Assembly: GCA_964415445.1 (NCBI GenBank) | Contig: CAYQAE010000039.1 | Span: forward strand, 6,419-17,991 | Reading direction: 5' to 3' | DNA length: 11,573 nt | From: CAYQAE01 sp964415445 [NCBI: uncultured archaeon] | GTDB lineage: Archaea > CAYQAE01 | In this document: positions 1 to 7,136 of the stretch, in pieces | Position numbering within the stretch: the first letter of the stretch is position 1 | Layout: the number at the start of each line of letters is the position of its first letter | The notes under the pieces: model-generated | What the model saw: only the letters and a program-made list of their open reading frames with translations | Database searches by the model: none | What the model was told of the DNA's origin: nothing | Translations under genes and position numbers: made by a program

Positions 1-312
1 ATTCGCTATAAAGAATATTATATTAAAAAAGATGCATTAGATAAATGTCCATTTTTAGAAGGAAAAAAATGTTCAATTCATAAAAAAAAGCCATATGAAT
101 GTAAAATGTATCCTTTTAATATCACAAGAATACCGCTGGCAAAAAGTGATGGTTCACATTTTGAAAAAGACGGAAAAATTTATTATGTCTATGTTTTAGG
201 TGAATGTCATGGTTTTGGCCATGGCGAGGCTATTGAAAAAACTATTGAAAAGATTATTGATTTATGGAAAAATACAGAAAAGAAGGACAGTTTAGTTAAA
301 AAAAGAAATTAG
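1..312 (+). CDS. YkgJ-type cysteine-cluster protein, 3' part only
   Basis: The frame is open from the first base of the window, so the start lies outside it; the internal ATG at 106 is probably not the start. The 103 visible residues carry the signature of the YkgJ / CxxCxxCC family (putative zinc- or iron-binding, function unsettled): a CPFL segment (Cys16 of the fragment), a C-x-I-H segment (Cys24), a KPYEC segment (Cys34) followed by YPF, and a later GECHGFGHG stretch (Cys69). The N-terminal CxxCxxCC cluster typical of the family would lie off the window. The C-terminus is Lys-rich and ends in TAG inside a terminator-like hairpin. Seen: the cysteine and Pro/Phe pattern. Known: the family is widespread in bacteria and archaea. 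A molecular role cannot be assigned. Confidence 0.75.
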   Translation: MRYKEYYIKKDALDKCPFLEGKKCSIHKKKPYECKMYPFNITRIPLAKSDGSHFEKDGKIYYVYVLGECHGFGHGEAIEKTIEKIIDLWKNTEKKDSLVKKRN

Positions 313-338
313 AATGTTTAGACTGTTCTAATTTTTTT
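306..338 (+). terminator. Hairpin plus T-run after the YkgJ-like gene
   Basis: A 9-bp perfect stem is formed by AAATTAGAA (306-314) and TTCTAATTT (326-334) around an 11-nt loop, and a run of seven T (332-338) begins in the descending arm. It overlaps the TAG stop of the upstream gene. The oligo-T alone would suit archaeal termination. Confidence 0.6.
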
Positions 339-346
339 ATTTAAAA
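335..346 (+). promoter_or_regulatory. TATA-like A/T element before the GT4 gene
   Basis: A TTTATTTAAAA-like stretch is centred about 20-25 bp before the ATG at 361. No Shine-Dalgarno sequence is seen in the short gap, so a leaderless or near-leaderless transcript is likely. The element merges with the preceding terminator T-run, so its limits are uncertain. Confidence 0.35.
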
Positions 347-360
347 TTATGTGGATTTAG

Positions 361-1536
361 ATGAAAATATTATATGCAACAAGCAATTATTTGCCTCACA
401 CAGGAGGTATGGAAAATCATTGCCATAATTTATGTAAAGAATTGGTAAAAAAAGGTCATGAAGTAATTATTGTAACTAGTTGGAATCCTAAAGAATCTAT
501 AAATTATTTTGACATGTGCAAAATAATACGTATACCTACTACTGGAAAATTAGTTTGGTTTGGACCAAAAGGAGAATTTATGGGTGCACCTCTTATGTTT
601 ACTTACATGAGAGAATTAAGAAAAATAATTCTTAAAGAAAAACCTGATATCTTACAAAGCAATAATCCACATTGGTTATCTGAGCAGGCAAATGTAGCAG
701 TTAGAGGATTAGATATTCCACATGTAGTAATGTTTCATGCAATAGTAGAATCTTGTCCAGAGCTTGTCACCCCTGAGTGGGGTCATAAAGCTTTTATCAA
801 ATTATATTTGTATACTATTCAAGCTGCTACCCTAAAAAGATGTACTAGAATTGTTACTTTAACTCAAAATTATGTAAATAATTTCAAATTTTTATCAAGG
901 TTTAGCCATAAAATGAATATAATTCCTGATGGAATAAATATTAATGATTTTAAATTACCTAAAGGTAAAAACAGATGGGAAGGAATTGGTAGTCCTTTGA
1001 TATCATTTGTGGGTAGGTTTGTTCCATATAAAGGAATTCCATATTTAATCAAAGCAGCAGTAGATATAAAAAAATCTTTTCCGAATGGCAAAATAGTAAT
1101 AGCTGGCATAGGTCCACTAGAACCTCGATTAAAAGCATATTCAAAAATTTTTGGAGTTGATGATTATATTCATTTTGCAGGAAAAATTTCTCACAAAGAT
1201 TTAGTTTCTCTACTTTATGCATCAGATTTATTTATACTTCCATCTGTAAATAATATGGAAGCTTTTGGGATAGTTCTATTAGAAGCGGCATGGTGCAAAA
1301 CACCTGTAATAACTACTGATATATGGGGGCCATCTGATGTAGCAAGAACATTGGGGGGAATTGTTGTACCTAAAAAAAATCATAAAAAATTAGCTAAGGC
1401 AGCCATAAATCTTTTGTATGATAATAAGCGCAGAGAAATAATCATAAAACAAAGTAAAAAAGTTATTCTAGAAAAATATACTTGGAAAAAAGTAGCTGAT
1501 AAATTTGAAAAGCTATATTCTTCTTTAATTGATTGA
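361..1536 (+). CDS. GT-B fold glycosyltransferase, family GT4
   Basis: This 391-residue protein is a retaining glycosyltransferase of the GT4 type, expected to move a sugar from a nucleotide-sugar donor to a lipid or glycan acceptor at the inner membrane face. The N-terminal Rossmann half opens with MKILYATSNYLPHTGGMENH, whose TGGMEN loop (14-19) is the acceptor/nucleotide loop of the family. The linker carries IIPDGIN (187-193). The C-terminal half starts near 213 with FVGRFVPYKG, giving the phosphate-contacting R219 and K224. The donor motif E-x7-E is E300-AFGIVLL-E308, followed by PVITTD. No signal peptide or membrane helix is seen. It converges, with a 1-nt gap, on the small membrane protein gene next to aglB, which makes a role in building the N-glycan or another surface glycan plausible. 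Donor and acceptor cannot be read from the sequence. Confidence 0.9.
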   Translation: MKILYATSNYLPHTGGMENHCHNLCKELVKKGHEVIIVTSWNPKESINYFDMCKIIRIPTTGKLVWFGPKGEFMGAPLMFTYMRELRKIILKEKPDILQSNNPHWLSEQANVAVRGLDIPHVVMFHAIVESCPELVTPEWGHKAFIKLYLYTIQAATLKRCTRIVTLTQNYVNNFKFLSRFSHKMNIIPDGININDFKLPKGKNRWEGIGSPLISFVGRFVPYKGIPYLIKAAVDIKKSFPNGKIVIAGIGPLEPRLKAYSKIFGVDDYIHFAGKISHKDLVSLLYASDLFILPSVNNMEAFGIVLLEAAWCKTPVITTDIWGPSDVARTLGGIVVPKKNHKKLAKAAINLLYDNKRREIIIKQSKKVILEKYTWKKVADKFEKLYSSLID

Positions 1537-1537
1537 T

Positions 1538-1981
1538 TCAAAATATATTCGGATTGTCTGCTATCAAAATATAAAATCCAGCAATGAAAAATGAAGTTCC
1601 TATTATCATAAAAAGCGAAGCTATACCCACTTGAAAATCAATCCATTGTCTAAAAAATATTGTAACATATATTAGCATAAATGAGAAGCTAAAAAAATCT
1701 GCCATAGGATAAACTACTGCAGGACTACCTTCACTTAATGCCCAAGTAAGTATTGGTTTTAATATGATTGCAGATAATACACTAATCATGATATAATAAT
1801 TTGTTAAAAAATTTTTAACAAAATTTGTACTCATAGTCTCTTCTAGGTGAATTGAACCTCCCATATCCTCTTGAAGTTTATCTGCACCAAATTTTAATAA
1901 AATAAGAAAAATGCTATTTATTACTCCGAAAATAAAACATAATTTTACTGCTTTCCAACTAAATAATTCTTCACCAGTCAT
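1538..1981 (-). CDS. Small four-helix DMT/SMR-like membrane protein
   Basis: The 147-residue protein has four hydrophobic segments at about 11-30, 60-80, 88-110 and 116-141. The SPAVVYP...F pattern before helix 3 and the IIGTSFFIAG helix 4 recall single-domain members of the drug/metabolite transporter superfamily (SMR/EamA-like, the group that includes the ArnE/ArnF lipid-sugar flippase subunits). Helix 1 lacks the Glu that SMR multidrug exporters such as EmrE need, which argues against drug/proton antiport. Its ATG lies inside the 3' end of aglB (11-nt overlap), so it is almost certainly co-translated with the oligosaccharyltransferase. A role in flipping or handling lipid-linked sugars is an inference from that context. 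The family call is moderate; an unrelated four-helix protein is possible. Confidence 0.7.
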   Translation of the reverse strand: MTGEELFSWKAVKLCFIFGVINSIFLILLKFGADKLQEDMGGSIHLEETMSTNFVKNFLTNYYIMISVLSAIILKPILTWALSEGSPAVVYPMADFFSFSFMLIYVTIFFRQWIDFQVGIASLFMIIGTSFFIAGFYILIADNPNIF

Positions 1982-4394
1982 CTGTAAATTCCTCAGGATA
2001 ATTTATTTTAAATACTTTAACTTCTGAATTTCCATATACTTTATCAAAATATTTCATTCCTTTTCCATCTTTATAAAATAACTTTGCATATACTGAATTT
2101 TTAGCTTTATAATTTGTATTTCCTAACATTATTGTAAAACTTTCTCTATCTTCTCTTATATAAAAACTCCAAGGTAACTCTTTGTAGAATAATTCATCGG
2201 TCCATGATACTAATCTTAGTCCATATCTTGTGCCCATATCTATATTTTTATCTGGATCTTCTTCAGATGCAATTTGGGCATAAAACAAAGTATAAGCTGG
2301 ATAATATCCTGAACTAGGATAATTATTACTTGAATTTGACATATAGTATGTTTTGTTTCCATACCATACTTCCTCAAAAGTGTAAATATTCTTTGGCATG
2401 TAATAATTGGAGTAAGTATAGAAATTATCCCATGAATAGAAAGGATCCCATGAATCTGCTAACATTGCATAAGGATAATATTCTCCACTATTTTCATCTT
2501 TTATAATATATACATGGATGATTAATTGTTTTCCTCCAAAATTTTGAGGCCCCCAAAGATAATGCATAACAGTATAATTTCCATAAGGTCCAGATTGTCT
2601 ATTAATTCCATATCTAGTTTGTTGTTTTGACATTTTCCAAAAACCTGCAAAGCTAGTACTTAGCTCTTCATGTGGTTGATCTGCATATGTAAAGTAATAC
2701 CATAGAGCTCCCCAAATATCTGCATCTCGATCTGAGATCATAAAATATGTTGAATTATAATTATGTAATCTTTTAACTGCTTCATATTCGTTTGTAGTAC
2801 AATAACTTGCAGACATATCAAAAAATCTTAAGTTGCATGGTCTATATCCTCCCCAATAATGACCATTATCCATAACTACGGCTCGCTCACCTAGGGTTTC
2901 AGTCCAATACCCATAGTCCCACCAGGATGCGATTACTGCATCTTCATGAGTATTTTCTTTCATCCAATCGAATGTTTTTACCCATCCTCCGCTTGCGCCA
3001 TATTGGGAGGACCAATAAGTTGCATTAATTAAAAGGCCAAATGCACTTGCAAATAGAAAAGTGGATGCAGCAACAGAATCTATATCTGGAGTCCTAGTTC
3101 TTATAGCTTCATCAATGAATGTATTGTAGATCCACCCAATAGCTACACCCCCGAAAATAGTAAAGGGTATTATTGTAAAAAACATAAATCTATGTCCTTG
3201 AGTTAGCCCTACAAAACACAATAAACCGACCATTATCCCTAATATCTCAATTGATTTCATCTCTTCTGTTTTTGAAAAGTTATATAGTATAATAGATACT
3301 CCTAACATAACTAACATGAATTTTAATACCCCACTATTTAATACATTTAATTCCCAGCCACTTCCAGTTTGGTCATAAAAAACATCTCTTAGATAATATT
3401 CTGTAGTTTTTGTCTGTAGCTCTGAATTTGTAGGTCCTACAAATTCTTGAGTAGGTCCAACATCAATACCTAAGCCTAATGTATTTGGATCAATTATATA
3501 AACAATGACAATGGCAAAAATTACAGTTAAATTCATTTTTAGAACGTAATTCCATCTGTATCTAGAAATGTAGTGTTTATATCTAAAAAACATAAATATG
3601 GGGGATAATAATGCTCCCGTTACAATTAAAAATGTCCCTACTGCTTCAGATCCTTTTGGAAGCCAGAAATTAAATATACCTAATGTTATTAGGAATATTG
3701 ACATACCAAAATAAAAATGATATCTTATAAACGTAAATAAAAAGACTACTGCTGCAATAATAATATATCCATACCAACTTAATCCTAACAATATTATTGA
3801 TAGCGCCAAAAATGCTAAATATCTTTTTTTATCCTTATCTACTTTAGTAACAGCCCAAGCAATTAAAAACATAAACATCATTTCTAAGGCGTCAGTATCT
3901 GCAAATGCAACTGTGGTTCTATTTACGTAAGAGCCATAAACTGCTATTAAAAATGCACTACCTATACCTGTAGCTTCATCAAAAGATTCACTCATCATTT
4001 TATAAACTATCAATCCAGTAATTGCAGCAGCAATGGCAGGATACCATTTAGCGACTAAATGAACATCCCCAATTAATATCCCAAAAAAAGCAAACATGTA
4101 ATGTAGTAAAGGCGGATGTAGTAAATTTTTACCATGGGGTTCTATTGGCGAATGCCAAGATAAAGTATCAATTTCAGGGCGTTCTGTGAAGAATCCATTA
4201 TCTGCAATATATTTACCCATCCTATATTGAAAATAAGGATCCAAACCTGTTAAATATTGGTCTTTTGTATTTATTGCTCGTATTCCTATAGTTAGACCAA
4301 AAATAGCTAGCAAAATAATATATTTTGGTTTAAATATCCTTTTTATGGTCTCGATAGGTACAGTTATGATCTTTGAGATACTTTTTATATCCAT
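1971..4394 (-). CDS. aglB: Oligosaccharyltransferase AglB (STT3 family)
   Basis: This is the catalytic enzyme of archaeal protein N-glycosylation. It transfers a glycan from dolichyl (pyro)phosphate to Asn in N-x-S/T sequons on the outer membrane face. It has 807 residues: roughly 13 membrane helices up to about 460, then a large soluble domain. The first catalytic Asp is D52 in TGLDPYFQYR (the archaeal GxD form). The second metal motif is D166-T-D168. A TKTTE segment at 328-332 may be the TIxE loop. The sequon-binding WWDYG is at 491-495, followed by MDNGHYWGG. The segment where the DK motif is expected reads SDRDADIWGAL (about 554-564) and lacks an obvious Lys. The C-terminal half is rich in Tyr, Trp and Asn. 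The start is supported by GTGAT 5 nt upstream (4400-4404) and a TATA-like box further up. The gene for a small membrane protein follows with an 11-nt overlap. Confidence 0.95.
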   Translation of the reverse strand: MDIKSISKIITVPIETIKRIFKPKYIILLAIFGLTIGIRAINTKDQYLTGLDPYFQYRMGKYIADNGFFTERPEIDTLSWHSPIEPHGKNLLHPPLLHYMFAFFGILIGDVHLVAKWYPAIAAAITGLIVYKMMSESFDEATGIGSAFLIAVYGSYVNRTTVAFADTDALEMMFMFLIAWAVTKVDKDKKRYLAFLALSIILLGLSWYGYIIIAAVVFLFTFIRYHFYFGMSIFLITLGIFNFWLPKGSEAVGTFLIVTGALLSPIFMFFRYKHYISRYRWNYVLKMNLTVIFAIVIVYIIDPNTLGLGIDVGPTQEFVGPTNSELQTKTTEYYLRDVFYDQTGSGWELNVLNSGVLKFMLVMLGVSIILYNFSKTEEMKSIEILGIMVGLLCFVGLTQGHRFMFFTIIPFTIFGGVAIGWIYNTFIDEAIRTRTPDIDSVAASTFLFASAFGLLINATYWSSQYGASGGWVKTFDWMKENTHEDAVIASWWDYGYWTETLGERAVVMDNGHYWGGYRPCNLRFFDMSASYCTTNEYEAVKRLHNYNSTYFMISDRDADIWGALWYYFTYADQPHEELSTSFAGFWKMSKQQTRYGINRQSGPYGNYTVMHYLWGPQNFGGKQLIIHVYIIKDENSGEYYPYAMLADSWDPFYSWDNFYTYSNYYMPKNIYTFEEVWYGNKTYYMSNSSNNYPSSGYYPAYTLFYAQIASEEDPDKNIDMGTRYGLRLVSWTDELFYKELPWSFYIREDRESFTIMLGNTNYKAKNSVYAKLFYKDGKGMKYFDKVYGNSEVKVFKINYPEEFTDDW

Positions 4395-4436
4395 AATTTA
4401 TCACAATCTGAAAAATTATTTTTGCCCTACTTAAAC

Positions 4437-4448
4437 AATTTTTATATT
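4437..4448 (-). promoter_or_regulatory. TATA box of aglB
   Basis: Read on the minus strand this is AATATAAAAATT, preceded by a purine-rich AAGG that could act as a BRE. Its centre is about 50 nt before the aglB ATG, which predicts a leader of roughly 20-25 nt carrying the GTGAT ribosome site at 4400-4404. It lies in the roughly 120-bp region shared with the divergent thioredoxin reductase gene. Confidence 0.55.
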
Positions 4449-4472
4449 CCTTTTGATAATTTTTTTTATTTG

Positions 4473-4482
4473 ATATTTTATT
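4473..4482 (+). promoter_or_regulatory. Possible TATA element of the thioredoxin reductase gene
   Basis: ATATTTTATT lies about 37 bp before the preferred ATG at 4515. Initiation 25 bp downstream would give a leader of about 12 nt containing the GTGAT ribosome site at 4506-4510. The surroundings are so A+T-rich that the choice of box is weakly supported. Confidence 0.35.
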
Positions 4483-4514
4483 GATTTTGAAAATATTGCT
4501 TTTATGTGATTGAT

Positions 4515-5426
4515 ATGTCTAAATACGATCTTATTATTATTGGTGCTGGGCCAGCAGGTCTTACAGCAGGGTTATATGCAGTAAGAAAAGGGTTAAATGT
4601 ATTAGTTATTGAAAAGCAATTGGAAGGTGGAAAAGTACTAGAAGCTTATAATATTGAAAACTATCCTGGATTTGTTGAAAAAATTAATGGAACAGATTTA
4701 GTTGAAAATATCAAGAAACAGGTCTTATCTCAAGGATTGAAAATAAATACTTTAGAAGAAGTAATAGATATAAAAAAAGGTAAAAATTTCTTTATTAAAA
4801 CTTCAAAGTCTAATTATAAAGCAAAAGCTATTATCTTAGCATTAGGCACTCATTTAAGAAAGTTAGATTTAGAAGGTGAGTCTGAATTTAGAGGAAAGGG
4901 AGTTAGTTATTGTGCTACTTGTGATGGCCCCCTATTTAGAGAAAAGAACGTAGCGGTAATTGGTGGGGGTAATACTGCTGTAACTTCAGCTTTATATCTT
5001 TCTGAAATATGCAAAAAAGTTTATCTTATTCACAGACGTGATGAATTAAGAGCAGAAAAAGCACTAGCTGAAAAAGTAATAAATTCTAATGTAGATATTA
5101 TTTGGGATTCAGTTGCAAAAAAGATAGATGGAGATAAATTAGTAAATAAAATAATAGTTAAGAATGTCAAAACAGACAAAACAAAACAATTAGATGTAGA
5201 TGGTGTATTTATACTTATTGGATACGAGGCAAATAATATGCTTGCTAAAAAAATAGGAATAAATTTAACAGAAAATGGTTTTATTGAAATTAATAAAAAA
5301 TGCCAAACAAACATAGATGGTATATTTGCTGCAGGTGATATTACTGGAGTAAGCTTGCAAATAGCAACAGCAGCAGGACAAGGGTGCACTGCTAGTTTAG
5401 AATCATATAATTATATAAAAGCATAA
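4515..5426 (+). CDS. trxB: Thioredoxin reductase (NADPH, flavoprotein)
   Basis: The enzyme reduces thioredoxin-like proteins with NADPH through FAD and a redox-active disulfide in the cytoplasm. Numbered from ATG 4515 (303 residues, normal for the low-molecular-weight class), the FAD Rossmann motif is GAGPAG (10-15). The redox disulfide is C133-A-T-C136, followed by DGP. The second nucleotide motif is GGGNTA (150-155), and HRRDELRA (173-180) is the pattern associated with NADPH preference. A C-terminal GIFAAGDIT segment is the second FAD contact. A GTG at 4506 would add three residues, but I read that GTGAT as the Shine-Dalgarno site for ATG 4515, 5 nt away. It is transcribed divergently from aglB and appears monocistronic, with oligo-T runs following. 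No thioredoxin gene is visible nearby. Confidence 0.93.
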   Translation: MSKYDLIIIGAGPAGLTAGLYAVRKGLNVLVIEKQLEGGKVLEAYNIENYPGFVEKINGTDLVENIKKQVLSQGLKINTLEEVIDIKKGKNFFIKTSKSNYKAKAIILALGTHLRKLDLEGESEFRGKGVSYCATCDGPLFREKNVAVIGGGNTAVTSALYLSEICKKVYLIHRRDELRAEKALAEKVINSNVDIIWDSVAKKIDGDKLVNKIIVKNVKTDKTKQLDVDGVFILIGYEANNMLAKKIGINLTENGFIEINKKCQTNIDGIFAAGDITGVSLQIATAAGQGCTASLESYNYIKA

Positions 5427-5463
5427 AATTTTAATTTTTGCAATAAAATTTAAGAAGACAAAC

Positions 5464-5495
5464 TTTTTTTTAATTCTACTTTTAATAGTTTTTTT
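5464..5495 (+). terminator. Oligo-T termination region after trxB
   Basis: The spacer from 5427 to 5539 holds an eight-T run (5464-5471) and a seven-T run (5489-5495) without a convincing hairpin. Archaeal RNA polymerase commonly terminates at such U-tracts, so this is the likely 3' end of the trxB transcript, just before the promoter of the next operon. Confidence 0.45.
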
Positions 5496-5503
5496 CTATA
5501 CTA
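5494..5503 (+). promoter_or_regulatory. Possible TATA element of the PCNA operon
   Basis: TTCTATACTA is placed so that initiation about 25 bp downstream would fall just before the AGGAG ribosome site at 5526-5530. Flanking A+T richness leaves alternatives such as TATTAAAT at 5511-5518, so this assignment is tentative. Confidence 0.3.
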
Positions 5504-5525
5504 AATTAGCTATTAAATTTATATG

Positions 5526-5530
5526 AGGAG
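5526..5530 (+). promoter_or_regulatory. Ribosome binding site deciding the TTG start of PCNA
   Basis: AGGAG within GAGGAGAG lies 9 nt before TTG 5540. The only nearby ATG (5523) runs into a stop after four codons, so the TTG start is well supported. It shows that this organism uses TTG for an essential gene. Confidence 0.75.
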
Positions 5531-5539
5531 AGATTAAAA

Positions 5540-5944
5540 TTGAAAGTTGAACTTACTTTACCGAGAGCAAAAACATGGAAAGATGCAATTACTGCAATAT
5601 CTACTTTGATAGAAAGAGGTGATATGACTATATCTGAGTCAGGGGTTGTTATTAGAGCAATAGATTCGTCTCATATTGCAATGGTGGATTTTACATTACC
5701 TGCAGCTATATTTTCGGAATATTATGTAGAGCAAGAAACAGTTATTGGAGTAGATTTTAGAGAAGTAGGAAGAATAATGGCTAGATCTAAACCTACAGAT
5801 CAATTAAAAATGAAATATAATTCAGAAAAAAATACATTGACAATTACTTTTATTGAAAATGCTTCTAGAACTTTTAATATACCACTTATTGAGGCTAAAG
5901 GTTCTGATCTAAAATTGCCTAAAATTGAAGGGCTTCATCAATAA
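5540..5944 (+). CDS. pcn: DNA sliding clamp PCNA, N-terminal domain ORF
   Basis: PCNA forms the trimeric ring that tethers DNA polymerases, FEN1, ligase and other factors to DNA. This 134-residue ORF holds the whole N-terminal domain: VELTLPRAKTWKDAITAIST at the start, VIRAIDSSHIAMVDFTLP (the D-x-S-H/R-V region at about 46-52), GVDFREVGRIMARSK, and RTFNIPLIEAK just before the interdomain connecting loop. The loop (about 119-132) ends in LPKIEGLHQ, then TAA. A normal archaeal PCNA is about 245-250 residues in one chain. Here the second domain follows in the -1 frame 2 nt later. Decoding with a -1 shift at the junction would give about 252 residues with normal spacing. Either the clamp is truly split, or a frameshift (biological or from sequencing) lies at 5929-5944. 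It starts at TTG with an AGGAG site and heads the replication/translation operon. Confidence 0.9.
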   Translation: MKVELTLPRAKTWKDAITAISTLIERGDMTISESGVVIRAIDSSHIAMVDFTLPAAIFSEYYVEQETVIGVDFREVGRIMARSKPTDQLKMKYNSEKNTLTITFIENASRTFNIPLIEAKGSDLKLPKIEGLHQ

Positions 5945-5946
5945 AA

Positions 5947-6297
5947 TTGTTAGCTGATGCTCTAAAAGATGCTCTAAAAGATGCAGATGTTGTGTCTGAA
6001 TATGCAGAATTTGAAGCAAGCAGTGAAAAATTTATAATAACAGGATCAGGGGATAAGGGTACAGTTAAAATTAAATTGGATAAAGATAATGAAAACATCA
6101 TTGATTTAAAAGTGGATGATGTATCTAAAGCAGCATTTTCATTAGGTTATCTTTTGGATATGACAAAACCAGCTAGTTCCACTGATATGGTTACTTTGGA
6201 ATATCTTACTAATTCACCACTTAGACTCTCTTATGAACTCCAAGATGGTGGAAAGGTATTATATTTTATTGCTCCAAAAGTTGAGGAAGAAGAATAA
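5947..6297 (+). CDS. pcn: DNA sliding clamp PCNA, C-terminal domain ORF
   Basis: This is the second clamp domain, 116 residues from TTG 5947, in the -1 frame relative to the N-domain ORF. It begins LADALKDALKDADVVSEYAE, which lines up gap-free with the first helix of domain 2 in family members (L-x-x-x-LKDAxKDA-x-x-VSD as I recall it). It continues with FIITGSGDKGTVKIKL, then AAFSLGYLLDMTKP, and ends with the family's YFIAPKVEEEE tail, which borders the pocket for PIP-box partners. The frame is open upstream only to 5929, so any frameshift must lie in 16 nt. No Shine-Dalgarno sequence precedes the TTG. If translated separately it would depend on termination-reinitiation from the TAA at 5942-5944. 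Its own TAA overlaps the ATG of the GINS gene by 1 nt. Confidence 0.85.
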   Translation: MLADALKDALKDADVVSEYAEFEASSEKFIITGSGDKGTVKIKLDKDNENIIDLKVDDVSKAAFSLGYLLDMTKPASSTDMVTLEYLTNSPLRLSYELQDGGKVLYFIAPKVEEEE

Positions 6298-6842
6298 TGG
6301 AAATCGATTATCGGATTCTAAAAAACATTTTAAAAAATGAAATAGAGTCCGATAGTCTTACTAAAATAGATAAAGATTTCTTTTCTTTAGTTAAAGAATA
6401 TATTCGCAGAATGGGCTTTAAAAAAACTAAAAATGAATTACATCAACAGTTATTAGATAAACAAATTGATGTATCGAAAAAAATATCTGAAGAATTGTTT
6501 AAAATCAGGCTACAGAAAACTTTAAATTTAGTAATTTTAGGCGATATCGATCAATACAATAAAATACTTACAAATGAAGAGAAATTTATATTTGAAAAAG
6601 TCTCTGAAATTGTAAAAAAAGAGAAACAATTAGCAATTGAGACTCAATCGCTAAAGAATAAACGATCAATCCCTATAAAAAATGGAATATTCTTAAAGAT
6701 GTGTGATAAGGTTCCTAAAATAGCAGGTGTTGATAAAAGGGAATATGGTCCATTTATTCCACAGGATATTGTTGTCTTACCTAAAGATAATGCCAAAATA
6801 TTGATAAAACGTAGTGTTGCAGAAGAAATTAAAATAAATTGA
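6297..6842 (+). CDS. gins51: GINS complex subunit Gins51 (GINS15)
   Basis: This is an archaeal GINS subunit of the Gins51 (Sld5/Psf1-like) type. GINS joins the MCM helicase and the RecJ-like GAN/Cdc45 protein in the replicative CMG helicase. The 181-residue protein has the expected order: an N-terminal helical A-domain (about 1-115, rich in Lys, Leu and Glu, with FFSLVKEYIRRMG) and, after a short linker, a small C-terminal beta-rich B-domain. The B-domain contains EYGPFIPQDIVVLPKDNAKI and LIKRSVAEEI (about 149-178), its most conserved part. The ATG overlaps the PCNA stop codon (TAATG), so it is translationally coupled to the clamp gene. Membership of Gins51 rather than Gins23 follows from the A-before-B domain order. 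Confidence 0.88.
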   Translation: MEIDYRILKNILKNEIESDSLTKIDKDFFSLVKEYIRRMGFKKTKNELHQQLLDKQIDVSKKISEELFKIRLQKTLNLVILGDIDQYNKILTNEEKFIFEKVSEIVKKEKQLAIETQSLKNKRSIPIKNGIFLKMCDKVPKIAGVDKREYGPFIPQDIVVLPKDNAKILIKRSVAEEIKIN

Positions 6843-6856
6843 AAAAGTGAAAAATT

Positions 6857-7135
6857 ATGAAGATTCCAAAAAACATGAGAAAATTATGCCCTTTTTGTAA
6901 AGAATATACAGATCAAAAGGTCGAAATAGTCAAAAATAGACCTCGAAGTGAATTGCGAGCAGGTCAGCGTAGATTTAGGCGTAAAATGAAAGGATATGGT
7001 AGTTTTCCTAGACCAAAACCAGAAGGTCGAGAAAAAACTGTACGAAAATTGGCTTTGAGAATGAAATGTACCAAGTGTAACAAAAAATATTCAAAAAAAG
7101 GATTTAGAGCTTCTAAATTTGAATTTGGTGATTAA
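6857..7135 (+). CDS. rpl44e: Ribosomal protein eL42 (L44e)
   Basis: This large-subunit protein lies near the E site and is shared by archaea and eukaryotes. At 92 residues it matches the family length. It opens with [18 protein letters not shown] and has a zinc ribbon from C11-x2-C14 and C71-x2-C74. The basic central segment ([20 protein letters not shown], about 35-54) contains the conserved GxGGxP-like loop that contacts rRNA. It ends KFEFGD. The start follows the Gins51 stop by 14 nt, with a weak AAAGTGA ribosome site in the gap. The pairing with eS27 directly downstream is conserved in many archaea. Confidence 0.95.
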   Translation: MKIPKNMRKLCPFCKEYTDQKVEIVKNRPRSELRAGQRRFRRKMKGYGSFPRPKPEGREKTVRKLALRMKCTKCNKKYSKKGFRASKFEFGD

Positions 7136-7136
7136 T

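Noticed and set aside
106-108. ATG as the start of a 68-residue protein
   Set aside because: The frame is open from base 1, and the residues before it contain the cysteines and Pro/Phe pattern of the YkgJ family.
5030-5389. Minus-strand ORF of 119 codons inside trxB
   Set aside because: It is antisense to an unambiguous thioredoxin reductase and has no recognisable features.
5427-5539. Search for a tRNA, small RNA or CRISPR repeat in the main gaps
   Set aside because: The gaps (313-360, 4395-4514, 5427-5539, 9936-10018, 10521-10576) are short and A+T-rich, with only promoter- and terminator-like elements; no cloverleaf, repeat array or mobile-element ends were seen anywhere.
5956-5984. Perfect tandem 12-nt repeat GATGCTCTAAAA just after the PCNA break
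   Set aside because: It encodes LKDALKDA, which matches the normal family sequence without any gap, so it is not an expansion and probably not linked to the frame change.
5540-6297. Intein or intron as the cause of the PCNA interruption
   Set aside because: The two ORFs are only 2 nt apart and no sequence is inserted, so neither an intein nor an intron can be present.
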